From Polaromonas sp. (lineage in GTDB: Bacteria > Pseudomonadota > Gammaproteobacteria > Burkholderiales > Burkholderiaceae_C), in contig NZ_JACPOF010000030.1 of NCBI RefSeq assembly GCF_016185115.1, forward strand, positions 186,001-250,000: DNA of 64,000 nt. Direction: 5' to 3'. Below, piece by piece: positions 17,491 to 27,500 of this stretch. Numbering within the stretch: the stretch's first letter is position 1; each line of letters opens with the position of its first letter. The notes below the pieces were generated by a model. It did not search any database and was not told the DNA's origin. It saw only the letters and a program-made list of their open reading frames with translations. Position numbers and translations under genes: made by a program.

Positions 17491-18668
17491 ACCTTGCGGC
17501 TGTTCATTCTGAGCAGCAGAGTACCCAGCACGGCTGAAATGATGGAGCCGCAGAGCACGCCGATTTTCAGTTCGGTTTCATAGTCTGCTGACTGGCCCCT
17601 GAAGGCCAGCGCACCTATGAACAGGCTCATGGTGAAGCCCACACCACACAGCACGCATACACCAAAAAACTGCTTAAAGCTGGCGGCAGCGGGCAGCCGT
17701 GCACCGGCAAAACGGATCAGCAGCCAGGACGCACCGAAGACACCGCAGGCCTTGCCCACGATCAGGCCAAAGGCGATGCCGAGCGGCACGGTATGCAGCA
17801 AACTGGCAGGCGTAAGGCCCTGCAGCGACACCCCGGCATTGGCGAACGCGAACACGGGCAATATGACGAAGGCGACCCATGGGTGCAACGCATGCTCTGC
17901 ACGCTTCAGGGGTGAGCCCCCCTTGCAGTCAGACAGCGGTACGGCCAGCGCCGTCAGCACACCGGCCACGGTTGCATGGATGCCCGACTTGTAGACAAAC
18001 AGCCAGACCACCAGCCCCACCGCCACATACGGGCCTATGGCCACGACTTTCGCGCGGTTCATGGCAGCCAGAACGAGCAGTCCCGCTGCAGCCCCCAACG
18101 CCGCCTGCAGAGACAGCGAGTCCGTGTAGAAAAAGGCAATGATCACAATGGCGCCGAGGTCGTCGATGATGGCTACAGCCGTCAAAAAGACCTTGAGCGA
18201 TGCGGGTACACGGTCACCCAGCAGCACAAGGATTCCGAGTGCAAACGCAATGTCTGTAGCAGCCGGAATGGCCCAGCCGCGCAGGGTGACAGGGTTGCCC
18301 CAGTTGAAAGCGACATAGATCAATGCGGGCACCATCATGCCGCCCAGCGCAGCACCTGCCGGCAGCATGGCCTGGCTGCGTGATGCGAGCTCGCCCTGCA
18401 ACAGCTCGCGCTTGATCTCCAGCCCGACCAGGAAGAAGAACACCGCCATCCACAGGTCATTGACCCAGTGCAGCAGCGTTTTCGAAAGCACCAGCCAGTC
18501 ACCGCCAACGCGCAGTTCACCCGGCCAGTCAATCAGCCGCTGGTATGACGCACCCCATGGCGAGTTGCTGATGACCAACGCAAGCACGGCAGCCACGGCA
18601 AGCACGATCCCGCCGAAAGACTGTGAATGGATGAACTCGTTGAGCTTGCGCGGAAGTGACTTGAGCAT
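17487..18668 (-). CDS. nhaA: Na+/H+ antiporter NhaA
   Basis: This 393-residue inner-membrane antiporter exchanges external protons for cytoplasmic sodium. About 11-12 hydrophobic helices are present. Diagnostic segments are VNDLWMAVFFFLVGLEIKREL, GWAIPAATDIAFALGILVLLG and the paired aspartates in FLTAVAIIDDLGAIVIIAFFY, the cation-binding site. The length is normal for the family. It contributes to sodium and pH homeostasis. Its 3' end overlaps that of the yqhA-like gene by 4 bp; upstream lies a repeat-bearing gap after fumC. Confidence 0.95.
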   Translation of the reverse strand: MLKSLPRKLNEFIHSQSFGGIVLAVAAVLALVISNSPWGASYQRLIDWPGELRVGGDWLVLSKTLLHWVNDLWMAVFFFLVGLEIKRELLQGELASRSQAMLPAGAALGGMMVPALIYVAFNWGNPVTLRGWAIPAATDIAFALGILVLLGDRVPASLKVFLTAVAIIDDLGAIVIIAFFYTDSLSLQAALGAAAGLLVLAAMNRAKVVAIGPYVAVGLVVWLFVYKSGIHATVAGVLTALAVPLSDCKGGSPLKRAEHALHPWVAFVILPVFAFANAGVSLQGLTPASLLHTVPLGIAFGLIVGKACGVFGASWLLIRFAGARLPAAASFKQFFGVCVLCGVGFTMSLFIGALAFRGQSADYETELKIGVLCGSIISAVLGTLLLRMNSRKV

Positions 18669-18716
18669 GGCCTATTGTCCCAGACGCGAAGAACGAAGCG
18701 CTTAAATCGGGGACAT

Positions 18717-18740
18717 GGATCCCGGATCAAGTCCGGGATG
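18717..18740. repeat. REP-like hairpin, copy 1
   Basis: ATCCCGGA-TCAAG-TCCGGGAT is a perfect 8-bp stem with a 5-base loop, in the gap between nhaA and fumC. Essentially the same hairpin recurs near 53037-53054 after livK. It is probably a dispersed palindromic unit. Confidence 0.65.
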
Positions 18741-18757
18741 ATAAGTCAAAAGAACGA

Positions 18758-18865
18758 CGCGGCTCCCAGGCAAGCATGGGCCGCGGAACCGGCTTGGCCG
18801 GGCCGCAGGCGCAGCCCCCTAGCAGGGGGGAACAGGCTACACGCAGTGAGCCTGGACGGGGGTGA
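18758..18865 (+). repeat. GC-rich dispersed repeat, copy A
   Basis: This copy shows the family's order of blocks: GGCTCCCAGGCAAGC, a CCGGCTTGGCCGGGCCGCAGG-like middle, an AGCCCCCT...AGGGGGG hairpin, CTACACGCAGTGAGC, then a GGGGG tail. Related copies are at 42786-42902, 50286-50373 and 51358-51437. Its G-run end lies about 5 nt from the fumC stop codon. It contains no coding sequence. Confidence 0.6.
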
Positions 18866-18867
18866 AC

Positions 18868-20268
18868 CTACTTTCCGACCATATTGCCCGGAACGACCCA
18901 CTGATCAAACTGCTCCGCCGTCACGTGACCCGAAGCAATGGCCGCATCACGCAGGCTGCTGCCTTCCTTGTGCGCTTTCTTGGCGATGTATGCGGCCTTG
19001 TCGTAGCCGATGTGGGTGTTGAGCGCGGTTACCAGCATCAGTGAGCGGTCCACAAGTTCGGTGATGCGCTCGCGGTTGGGTTCGATGCCCACCGCGCAGT
19101 GGTCGTTAAAACTCACCATGCCATCTGCCAGCAGGCGCACGCTCTGCAAGAAGTTGTGCGCAATCATGGGCCTGAAGACATTGAGCTCGAAATTGCCGGA
19201 CGAACCACCGATGTTGATGGCGACGTCGTTGCCGAAGACCTGCGCGGCCAGCATGGTGATGGCTTCGCTTTGTGTGGGATTGACCTTGCCCGGCATGATG
19301 GACGAGCCTGGTTCGTTCTCGGGAATGCTGAGTTCGCCAATACCGCTGCGTGGCCCACTGGCGAGCCAGCGAACGTCGTTGGCGATTTTCATCATGCTGG
19401 CGGCGAGCGTCTTCAGCGCGCCGTGTGCATGGACCAGGCCGTCTGCGGATGCCAGCGCTTCAAACTTGTTGGGCGCCGTCACAAAAGGCATGCCAGTGAG
19501 CGTGGCCAGTTCAGCCGCCACCTGCTCCGCATAACCCTTGGGCGCATTCAGGCCCGTACCGACAGCTGTACCGCCCAGCGCCAGTTCACACAGGTGCGGC
19601 AAGGCGGCCTTCACATGCGTCGCGCCATGGTCAAGCTGCGCCACGTAGCCCGAAAATTCCTGGCCCAGTGTGAGCGGTGTCGCATCCTGCAAATGGGTAC
19701 GGCCTATCTTCACGATGCCGTCGAAGTCTTTTGATTTCTGCGCCAGCGTGGCGCGCAGTTTTTCAATCGCCGGCAGCAGCTTTTCAGTGATGGCGACCAC
19801 GGCAGACACATGCATCGCCGTCGGGAATACATCGTTGGATGACTGGCTGCGGTTCACGTCGTCATTGGGATGGACAAGCCGGCTTTCACCGCGTTCGCCA
19901 CCCAAAATTTCGCTGGCGCGGTTCGCCAGCACCTCATTGACGTTCATATTGGTCTGTGTGCCCGATCCGGTCTGCCACACCACCAGCGGAAATTCGCCCG
20001 GATGTTTGCCCGCAATTACTTCGTCGGCCGCAGCCATGATGGCTTGGGTCTTTTTCTCGTCCTGCAGGCCCAACGCATGGTTGACCTTTGCAGACGCACG
20101 CTTGACCTGCGCAAGTGCCTTGATGATTTCACGCGGCTGCTGTTCTCCGGAGATGTCGAAGTTCTGCAGCGAACGCTGGGTCTGCGCACCCCACAGTTTG
20201 TCTGCAGGCACCCCAATCGGGCCGAAGGTGTCTTTTTCAATGCGTGTGGCCTGGCTGGCTGTGCTCAT
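18868..20268 (-). CDS. fumC: fumarate hydratase class II
   Basis: This 466-residue iron-independent fumarase interconverts fumarate and malate. It contains the superfamily signature GSSIMPGKVNPTQSEA near 318, the substrate-site segments TGSGTQTNMNVNEVLANRAS and NDDVNRSQSSNDVFPTAMH, and GRTHLQDATPLTLGQEFSGY with the catalytic His. Length and motifs match FumC rather than aspartase or argininosuccinate lyase. The class I fumarase gene is divergent across 167 bp, so both isozymes are encoded together. FumC typically serves when the iron-sulfur enzyme is damaged by oxidants or iron is short. Confidence 0.95.
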   Translation of the reverse strand: MSTASQATRIEKDTFGPIGVPADKLWGAQTQRSLQNFDISGEQQPREIIKALAQVKRASAKVNHALGLQDEKKTQAIMAAADEVIAGKHPGEFPLVVWQTGSGTQTNMNVNEVLANRASEILGGERGESRLVHPNDDVNRSQSSNDVFPTAMHVSAVVAITEKLLPAIEKLRATLAQKSKDFDGIVKIGRTHLQDATPLTLGQEFSGYVAQLDHGATHVKAALPHLCELALGGTAVGTGLNAPKGYAEQVAAELATLTGMPFVTAPNKFEALASADGLVHAHGALKTLAASMMKIANDVRWLASGPRSGIGELSIPENEPGSSIMPGKVNPTQSEAITMLAAQVFGNDVAINIGGSSGNFELNVFRPMIAHNFLQSVRLLADGMVSFNDHCAVGIEPNRERITELVDRSLMLVTALNTHIGYDKAAYIAKKAHKEGSSLRDAAIASGHVTAEQFDQWVVPGNMVGK

Positions 20269-20435
20269 GTCGTGGTGCCCCTGTGCAAATAGATGATTCA
20301 GTTCACAGTATGAACCCGGGCAGGAAGGTCTCCCATTGACATGGTTTTGCTGCCTTCACATCCTGAAAAGCGTGGTCGGTTCATGAGGGGATAATTGCAG
20401 GGTTTGCCCGAAATCATCCCCACAAAACACCCACC

Positions 20436-21986
20436 ATGACCATCATCAAGCAAGCCGACCTGATCGAATCCGTTTCCGCCGCGCTGCAGTACATCAGCTA
20501 CTACCACCCTGCGGACTACATAGCGCACCTGGCGCGCGCCTATGAGCGCGAGCAGAGCCCGGCGGCGAAAGACGCGATCGCCCAGATCCTGACCAACAGC
20601 AAGATGAGCGCCACCGGCCACCGGCCTATCTGCCAGGACACCGGTATCGTCAACGTGTTCCTGAAAGTTGGCATGGACGTGCGCTGGGAAGGCTTCACCG
20701 GCAGCATTGACGACGCCGTCAACGAAGGCGTGCGCCAAGGTTACAACCACCCCGATAACACGCTGCGCGCTTCCGTCGTGGCCGACCCGCACTTCGATCG
20801 CAAGAACACCAGGGACAACACGCCCGCCGTGATCTTTACAGAACTGGTGCCGGGCAACACGCTGGAAGTGACCGTCGCGGCCAAGGGCGGCGGCAGCGAG
20901 AACAAAAGCAAGATGGCGATGCTCAACCCCGGCGACTCCATCGTCGACTGGGTGCTGAAGACTGTGCCGACCATGGGTGCCGGCTGGTGCCCGCCCGGCA
21001 TGCTGGGCATAGGCATAGGCGGCACCGCTGAAAAAGCCGTGCTGATGGCCAAGGAAAGCCTGATGGACGACCTCGACATGTACGAGCTGCAGGCCAAGTC
21101 ATCGAGCGGCGCGGCGTTGACGAAAGTCGAGGCCCTGCGCCTTGAGCTGTTTGAAAAGGTCAACGCACTGGGCATTGGTGCACAGGGCCTGGGCGGCCTG
21201 ACGACCGTGCTCGACGTGAAGATCAAGATGTACCCGACGCACGCGGCCAGCAAACCGGTAGCAATGATTCCGAACTGCGCGGCGACGCGTCATGCCCACT
21301 TTGTGATGGACGGCAGCGGCGCGGTTTACCTCGACCCGCCATCGCTGGACCTGTGGCCCAACGTCAACTGGACGCCTGACTACAAAAAGAGCAAGAAGGT
21401 CGACCTCAACACCCTTACACCAGCCGAAGTTGCCAGCTGGAAGCCAGGCGACACCCTGCTGCTCAACGGCAAGATGCTGACCGGCCGCGATGCGGCGCAC
21501 AAACGCATCTCCGACATGCTGCTCAAAGGCGAGAAGCTGCCGGTGGACTTCACCAACCGCGTGATCTATTACGTCGGCCCGGTGGACCCTGTGAAGGGCG
21601 AAGCCGTAGGCCCTGCAGGCCCGACCACCGCCACCCGCATGGACGGCTTCACCGAGATGATGCTGGCCCAAACCGGCCTGATCGCCATGATTGGCAAGGC
21701 CGAGCGCGGCCCGGTCGCCATCGAGGCCATCAAGAAACACCAGAGCGCCTACCTCATGGCAGTGGGCGGCGCAGCCTACCTGGTCAGCAAGGCCATCAAG
21801 CACGCCGAAGTCGTCGGTTTTGCAGACATGGGGATGGAGGCGATTTACGAATTCGACGTGGTCGACATGCCTGTGACCGTGGCCGTGGATGCGGGCGGCA
21901 CCAGCGCGCACATCACCGGCCCTGCCGAATGGCAAAAGAAGATTGCCAGCGGCGAGTACAAAAAGATTCCTCTCACCGTCGCTTGA
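20436..21986 (+). CDS. fumarate hydratase class I, [4Fe-4S] type
   Basis: This 516-residue single-chain class I fumarase hydrates fumarate to malate through an oxygen-labile [4Fe-4S] cluster. Three candidate cluster cysteines are at about 66 (ICQDTG), 185 (GWCPPGM) and 281 (NCAATRH). The C-terminal domain has VGPVDPVKGEAVGPAGPTTATRMDGF and the catalytic-region ITGPAEW. The alpha- and beta-type halves are fused, as in FumA/FumB. A TTGACA sits about 100 bp upstream of the start without a clear -10. The stop codon overlaps the TTG start of murI. Confidence 0.94.
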   Translation: MTIIKQADLIESVSAALQYISYYHPADYIAHLARAYEREQSPAAKDAIAQILTNSKMSATGHRPICQDTGIVNVFLKVGMDVRWEGFTGSIDDAVNEGVRQGYNHPDNTLRASVVADPHFDRKNTRDNTPAVIFTELVPGNTLEVTVAAKGGGSENKSKMAMLNPGDSIVDWVLKTVPTMGAGWCPPGMLGIGIGGTAEKAVLMAKESLMDDLDMYELQAKSSSGAALTKVEALRLELFEKVNALGIGAQGLGGLTTVLDVKIKMYPTHAASKPVAMIPNCAATRHAHFVMDGSGAVYLDPPSLDLWPNVNWTPDYKKSKKVDLNTLTPAEVASWKPGDTLLLNGKMLTGRDAAHKRISDMLLKGEKLPVDFTNRVIYYVGPVDPVKGEAVGPAGPTTATRMDGFTEMMLAQTGLIAMIGKAERGPVAIEAIKKHQSAYLMAVGGAAYLVSKAIKHAEVVGFADMGMEAIYEFDVVDMPVTVAVDAGGTSAHITGPAEWQKKIASGEYKKIPLTVA

Positions 21987-22792
21987 AGAAGCCGGTCGGA
22001 ATCTTTGACAGCGGCATCGGAGGCCTCAGCGTTCTGAAAGCGCTAAGAGCCGAGCTGCCGGGCGAAGACTTCATCTACATCGCCGACAGCGGCCACGCAC
22101 CCTACGGCGAGCGTGATGATGCACACGTCATTTCCCGCTCGCAAGGCATCACCCGCTGGCTATTGGCGCAGGACATCCAGGCCCTCGTCATCGCCTGCAA
22201 CACTGCGACTGCGGCGGCTATTCACCTCCTGCGGGCAAAACACCCGGTGCTCCCCATCATCGGCGTTGAGCCGGCGCTGAAACCTGCAGTGCCGCTAAGC
22301 AGCACCAGGCGCATAGGGGTGATGGCGACGCGCGGCACGCTGGCAAGCAGCAAGTTCCGGGCGTTGCTGGCATCACAGGCCGGCCAGGCTGACTTTGTCC
22401 TGCAGGGCTGTGACGGCCTGGCCGATGCGATTGAACGCAGTGCAGCCAGCGGTGACGACGCACAGGTGCTGGCCGCCTGCAAGCGCCATATCGAAGCCAT
22501 GGGCCGCTTCGGCGACCAGCCTGACGAGATCGACACGCTGGTGCTGGGCTGCACCCACTACCCGTTTGCCGAAGCGCAGTTGCGGCAACTGCTTGGACCA
22601 CAAGTGCAGATCATCAGCAACGGCGAGGCGATTGCCCGGCAAACCCGGCGCCAGCTCACGACGCTGGCCGAGGCAGAACACGTCTCCGGATCAATCCGGC
22701 TGCTGACGACAGGTGATGCAAGCGCCCTGGGTGCAGCGGCACACCGGTGGCTTGGGCTGCCCGCTTATGACGCTGCTCTGGTAAATCTGTAG
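21983..22792 (+). CDS. murI: glutamate racemase
   Basis: This 269-residue cofactor-independent racemase supplies D-glutamate for peptidoglycan. The N-terminus is KKPVGIFDSGIGGLSVLKAL. The two catalytic cysteines are in VIACNTATAAAI (Cys72) and LGCTHYPF (Cys190), and SGHAPYGER is also present. I chose the TTG at 21983, which overlaps the fumarase stop as TTGA. It gives the standard N-terminus and implies re-initiation coupled to fumarase translation, whereas the upstream in-frame ATG at 21929 would add 18 residues inside the fumarase gene. Confidence 0.93.
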   Translation: MKKPVGIFDSGIGGLSVLKALRAELPGEDFIYIADSGHAPYGERDDAHVISRSQGITRWLLAQDIQALVIACNTATAAAIHLLRAKHPVLPIIGVEPALKPAVPLSSTRRIGVMATRGTLASSKFRALLASQAGQADFVLQGCDGLADAIERSAASGDDAQVLAACKRHIEAMGRFGDQPDEIDTLVLGCTHYPFAEAQLRQLLGPQVQIISNGEAIARQTRRQLTTLAEAEHVSGSIRLLTTGDASALGAAAHRWLGLPAYDAALVNL

Positions 22793-22814
22793 CGCCAGAA
22801 AGCCTTCAAACACC

Positions 22815-23006
22815 AAAAGTTAATATACAAGTTAACTTTTGAGTGAAAAGTTAATATGGAGGTTAACTTTTTGACCTTTCACCGGTTTCAGGCAAGAAAA
22901 AAGCCCCAAAAACAGCTCTAAACGCTGTTTTTGGGGCCTTTTTTAGGCATAAAAATGGCTGCAGCCCTTTACATACGTACGTGAGCAGCTACCAAATTAA
23001 TAGCAA
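22815..23006 (-). repeat. composite intergenic repeat, copy X (TGCTATTA element, hairpin, TTAAC boxes)
   Basis: Read on the minus strand this starts TTGCTATTAA nine bases after the end of the outer-membrane factor gene. It continues with TAGCTGCTCACGTACGTAT and CTGCAGCC, passes a terminator hairpin, and ends with two 17-bp boxes TTAACCTCCATATTAAC and TTAACTTGTATATTAAC (22850-22866 and 22819-22835, 31 bp apart). The same order of parts occurs at 45078-45246. Confidence 0.65.
22897..22944. terminator. bidirectional terminator between murI and the RND outer-membrane gene
   Basis: GCCCCAAAAACAGC (22903-22916) pairs perfectly with GCTGTTTTTGGGGC (22924-22937) around TCTAAAC, flanked by an A-run on the left and a T-run on the right. 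It can end the murI transcript and the convergent efflux transcript. Confidence 0.9.
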
Positions 23007-23014
23007 TTTGCAGC

Positions 23015-24505
23015 CTAGCGTGACGCGGGTTGTGCTGGCGGGGTGACGGCTTCGTCCTTCCAGCCGCCACCCAGCGTCTTGTACAGCGTGACCTGGCTTT
23101 GCAGTTGCGCCAGCCGGGTCTGCACCACGGTTTGCTGCACGGCAAACAGCGAGCGTTGGGCGTCGAGTGCATCGAGCGAGCTCGCCACGCCGTTTTCATA
23201 ACGCAGGCCTGCCAGCTTATAGCGAACCGTCTCCGCGTTGGCCTGTGCCTGCGCAGCGCGCAGTTGCTCGCCCAGCGTGGCGCGGCCAGCCAGGGCGTCA
23301 GCCACTTCGCGGAAGGCGGTCTGGATGGACTTTTCGTACTGCGCCACCGCAATGTCGCGGCCGACGTTGGCCGAATCCAGGTTGGCACTGTTACGGCCAA
23401 AGTCAAAAATCGGCAGTATGAGCTGCGGCGCAAAGGTCCAGCCGTAAGAGCCGCTTTTGAAGAGGCCAGACAGGCGGTTGCTGGCGCTGCCAGCCGTGCC
23501 GGTCAGCGTGATGCGCGGGAAGAAGTTGGCGCGTGCAGCACCGATGTTGGCATTGGATGCCAGCAGCGTCTGCTCAGCCTGGCGCACATCGGGTCGGCGC
23601 GCCAGCAAGTCAGACGGCAGGCCTGCCGGCACATCGGCCATCATGGGCGTATCGGCCAAGCCCTTGCCTGCTGGCAGAGCCACTGCCAGATCGCCAGTCA
23701 GCGGCTGGCCCAGCAACAAGGTCAGCAGGTTCTGGTCGAGTGCGCGCTGGCGCACGGTCTGTGCGTAGGCGACGCGCGCTGACTCCAGCAGCGATTCAAA
23801 CTGGCGGTAGTCCAGCTCTGACGTCACGCCGTTGTCAAAGCGCATCTTGCCCAGGCGCAGGGACTCGACCCGCGTGTCCAGCGTCTGCTGCGTGATGGCC
23901 AGCAGTTCTTCATCGGCCAGCAGGCTGAGGTAGGTGTTGGCGACCTGTGCAATCAGCGCGATCTGCGCACTCTTGCGGCCTTCTTCAGTGGCAAGGTACT
24001 GGTTGAGCGCCTGTTCTTTCAGACTGGCGACCCGGCCGAAGAAGTCGAGTTCATAGGCCGTCACGGCCAGGCCTGCGCTGTAGACATTGGTGATGCCACC
24101 GCCGCCACCAGCAGTGGGCGTGCGCGAGCCGGTGAAAGCCGCATTGAGCGTCGGCAACTGGTCAGCACGGCGAATCTGGTATTGCGCCCTCGCCTGCTCG
24201 ATGTTGAGCACCGCCACACGCAGGTCGCGGTTGTTGCGCAGCGCCGCGTCGATCTGCAGCCTGAGCTTGGGGTCGCTGAAAAATGTCTGCCACTCGATGT
24301 CTGCAGCGGCCACCCCCGTTGCAGCGACGGGCACCGCGAACGAGGTGCCGCCCGCAGCGGCGTTGAGCGCCGGCCAGTCGGATGCGACGGGTGCGGCAGG
24401 CCGCTCGTATTTCGGGATCATCGAGCAGCCAGCCAGCACCATGGCAGCGCAGGCTGCAGACAATGCCGTCAGTGACGGATGTTTGAAAGATGCGGTTTTA
24501 GCCAT
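23015..24505 (-). CDS. RND efflux outer-membrane lipoprotein (OprM/NodT family)
   Basis: This protein of about 496 residues forms the outer-membrane channel of the tripartite pump encoded with it. The signal peptide ends at the lipobox VLAGC (Cys27). Two repeats of the TolC/OEP domain follow, with motifs such as AAGVAAADIEWQTFFSDPKL, RREDQL-type helices and SDLLARRPDVRQAEQTLLASNANIGAARANFFPRITL. I chose the ATG at 24505 (MAKTASFKHPS) with GAGG upstream; it overlaps the permease stop by 8 bp. A terminator-bearing composite repeat follows. Confidence 0.93.
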   Translation of the reverse strand: MAKTASFKHPSLTALSAACAAMVLAGCSMIPKYERPAAPVASDWPALNAAAGGTSFAVPVAATGVAAADIEWQTFFSDPKLRLQIDAALRNNRDLRVAVLNIEQARAQYQIRRADQLPTLNAAFTGSRTPTAGGGGGITNVYSAGLAVTAYELDFFGRVASLKEQALNQYLATEEGRKSAQIALIAQVANTYLSLLADEELLAITQQTLDTRVESLRLGKMRFDNGVTSELDYRQFESLLESARVAYAQTVRQRALDQNLLTLLLGQPLTGDLAVALPAGKGLADTPMMADVPAGLPSDLLARRPDVRQAEQTLLASNANIGAARANFFPRITLTGTAGSASNRLSGLFKSGSYGWTFAPQLILPIFDFGRNSANLDSANVGRDIAVAQYEKSIQTAFREVADALAGRATLGEQLRAAQAQANAETVRYKLAGLRYENGVASSLDALDAQRSLFAVQQTVVQTRLAQLQSQVTLYKTLGGGWKDEAVTPPAQPASR

Positions 24506-27500
24506 GCGTCTTTTCCTCATTTTCATGTCCTTCATCACCAGAACTGATGCCGGCCGCTTTCGCATGCTCGACATACTTCTGGCGTTGCCGTTCGCTGCCC
24601 TTGAAGAAGCCGCGAATCACAACAAAAAAGACGGGTACAAAAAATACCGCCAGTGCCGTGCCGGTGATCATGCCGCTGATCACGGCCGTACCGATGGCGC
24701 GCTGGCTGGCCGAGCTGGCGCCAGATGCAATCACCAGCGGCAGCACACCCAGCATGAAAGCCAGCGAGGTCATCACGATGGGGCGAAAACGCAGGTGGGC
24801 GGCGGCCAGCGCGGATTCGATCACGCTCTTGCCCTGCGCCTGCAGGTCCTTGGCGAACTCGATGATCAGAATCGCGTTCTTCGCCGACAGGCCGATGATG
24901 GTGATCAGCCCCACCTGGAAGTACACGTCATTTGAATACCCGCGGAACAGCGTCCCCAGCAACACGCCCATCACGCCCAGCGGCACCACCAGAATGACGG
25001 CCAGCGGGATCGACCAGCTTTCATACAGCGCTGCAAGGCACAGGAAGACCGCCAGAATCGCAAAGCCATAAAGAATGGTGGCTTGCGAGCCAGCGAGTTT
25101 TTCTTCACGCGACTGGCCCGTCCACTCGTAACCAAAACCTGCAGGCAACTGCTTGGCGAGGTTTTCCATCTCGGTCATGGCGGCACCCGTGCTGTAGCCC
25201 GGTGCAGCCGCGCCGCCAATCCGCATCGCGGGGTAGCCGTTGTAACGCACGGTCTGCATGGCGCCGGTGATCCACTTCGTGGTGGCGAATGCAGACATAG
25301 GCACGGGCTGGCCCTGCGCGTTGCTGGCGTTGATCTTCAGAAGATCGTCAGGCTGCATGCGGGCTGGCGCATCGGCCTGCACCACCACACGCTGCAGACG
25401 ACCCTGGTTGGGGAAGTCATTGACGTAGCTGGAACCCAGCGCGGTCGACAGTGCGCTGTTGATGGAGTCGAAGGTCACGCCCAGCGCATTGGCTTTTTCA
25501 CGGTCAATCACGATCTGCAATTGCGGCGCGTCTTCAAGACCGTCAGGCCGGACCTGCGTCAGTATCTTGCTTTGCCCTGCCATGCCCAGCAACTGGTTAC
25601 GGGCAGCAAGCAGTGCATCGTGGCCCGCGCCAGAACGGTCCTGCAGGCGGAAGGTAAAGCCGCTGGCATTGCCCAGTTCAGGAATTGGCGGCGGGCTGAG
25701 CGGGAAGATGAAGGCATCACGTATGCCAGACAGTGCGCCAAAAGCGCGTCCTGCCAGCGCTTCGGCTGAATGCTCCTTGCCGCTGCGCTCGGACCAGTCT
25801 TTCAGCGTCACAAATGCCAGCGCCGCATTCTGGCCCTGGCCAGAGAAGCTGAAGCCCAGCACGCCGACCATACTCTCCACTTCAGGCTGCTTGAGCATGA
25901 AGCCTTCAACCTGTTCGATCACCGCACGCGTCCGCTCCTGCGTGGCGCCCGGCGGCAGCTGGATGTTGACCAGCACGCTGCCCTGGTCTTCACCCGGCAG
26001 GAAAGACGTTGGCAGGCGCAGATACACAAGAGCAACCACGCCGACAATCACAGCCCAGATCACCATGTAGCGCGTGGCGCGTTTGAGGATTCGCGCCACC
26101 AGGCTTTCGTAGCCTTTGGCCGTGCTTGAAAACTTGCGGTTGAACCAGCCGAAGAAACCGGTCTTCGCATGTGCATGGCCTGCCTCAACCGGCTTGAGCA
26201 AGGTGGCACACAGCGCAGGCGTGAGCGACAGCGCCAGAAAGGCCGAGAAACCTATGGAGGCCACCATCACGGCAGAAAACTGCCGGTAGATATTGCCGAC
26301 AGAGCCCGCGAAGAAGGCCAGCGGCACGAACACCGAGATCAGCACCACGGTCACGCCGATGATGGCGCCCGAGATCTGGCCCATGGCCTTGCGGGTGGCT
26401 TCAAGTGGCGGAAGGCCCTCTTCACTCATGATGCGTTCGACGTTCTCGACCACCACAATCGCATCATCGACAACGATACCAATCACCAGCACCATGCCGA
26501 ACATGGTCAGCACATTGATGGAAAAGCCCAGCGCAAGCAGCGTGGCAAACGTGCCCAGCAGCGCCACCGGCACCACAATGGTCGGGATGATGGTGTAGCG
26601 GAAGTTCTGCAAAAACAGAAACATCACCAGGAACACCAGCACCACAGCTTCAATCAGGGTCTCGGCCACCTGGCGGATGGACAGGCTGACGAAACGCGAG
26701 CTGTCGTACGGAATTTCATACTTGATGCCGGCCGGGAAGTAGGGCTTGAGCTCTTCCATCTTGGCCTTGACGGCCTTGGCCGCAGCCAGCGCATTGCCGC
26801 TGGGTGCCAGCTGCACGCCGATACCGACAGCCGCCTTGCCATTAAGGCGCGCCGATGTGGCATAGGCCTGGCCGCCCAGCTCTATGCGGGCAACGTCTTT
26901 CAGGCGTACAGCCGAGCCATCGGTATTGGCGCGCAGCACCACATTGCCGAACTGCTCGACGCTGGAAAGCTGGCCGTTGACGATGACAGTAGCCGCAATG
27001 CCCTGGCCCGCCACATTGGGCAGGTCGCCGATGGAGCCAGCCGACACCTGCGCGTTCTGCGCGCGTATGGCATTGGTGACGTCAGCAGCAGACAAACGGA
27101 AACCCGCCAGCTTGGCCGGGTCTATCCAGATGCGCATGGCACGCTCGCTGCCGAACAGCTGGGCCTGGCCGATACCGCTCAAACGCTGGATTTCAGGCAC
27201 CACGTTGCGCGAGGCATAGTCGCCCAGCGCCACCGGGTCAATCGCCGGGTTGTCCGAAGACAGCATGGTGAACAGCAGGAAGTTCGAGCGCGACTTGTCG
27301 ACACGCACACCCTGCTGCGTCACCGCCTGCGGCAGGCGCGGTGAGGCGCGAGACAAGCGGTTCTGCACATCCACCTGCGCCAGCTCGGCATTGGTGCCGG
27401 GCTGGAAGCTCAGGGTCAGGTTGCCGGTGCCGTCGGCCTGTGCCACGGCTTCCATGTAGATCAGGCCGGGGGAGCCGTTCATTTCGCGTTCGATCACGCT

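Noticed and set aside
22815..22872. TTAAC box pairs read as a CRISPR or phage attachment site
   Set aside because: There are only two boxes per locus, with no spacers, integrase, tRNA junction or cas genes.
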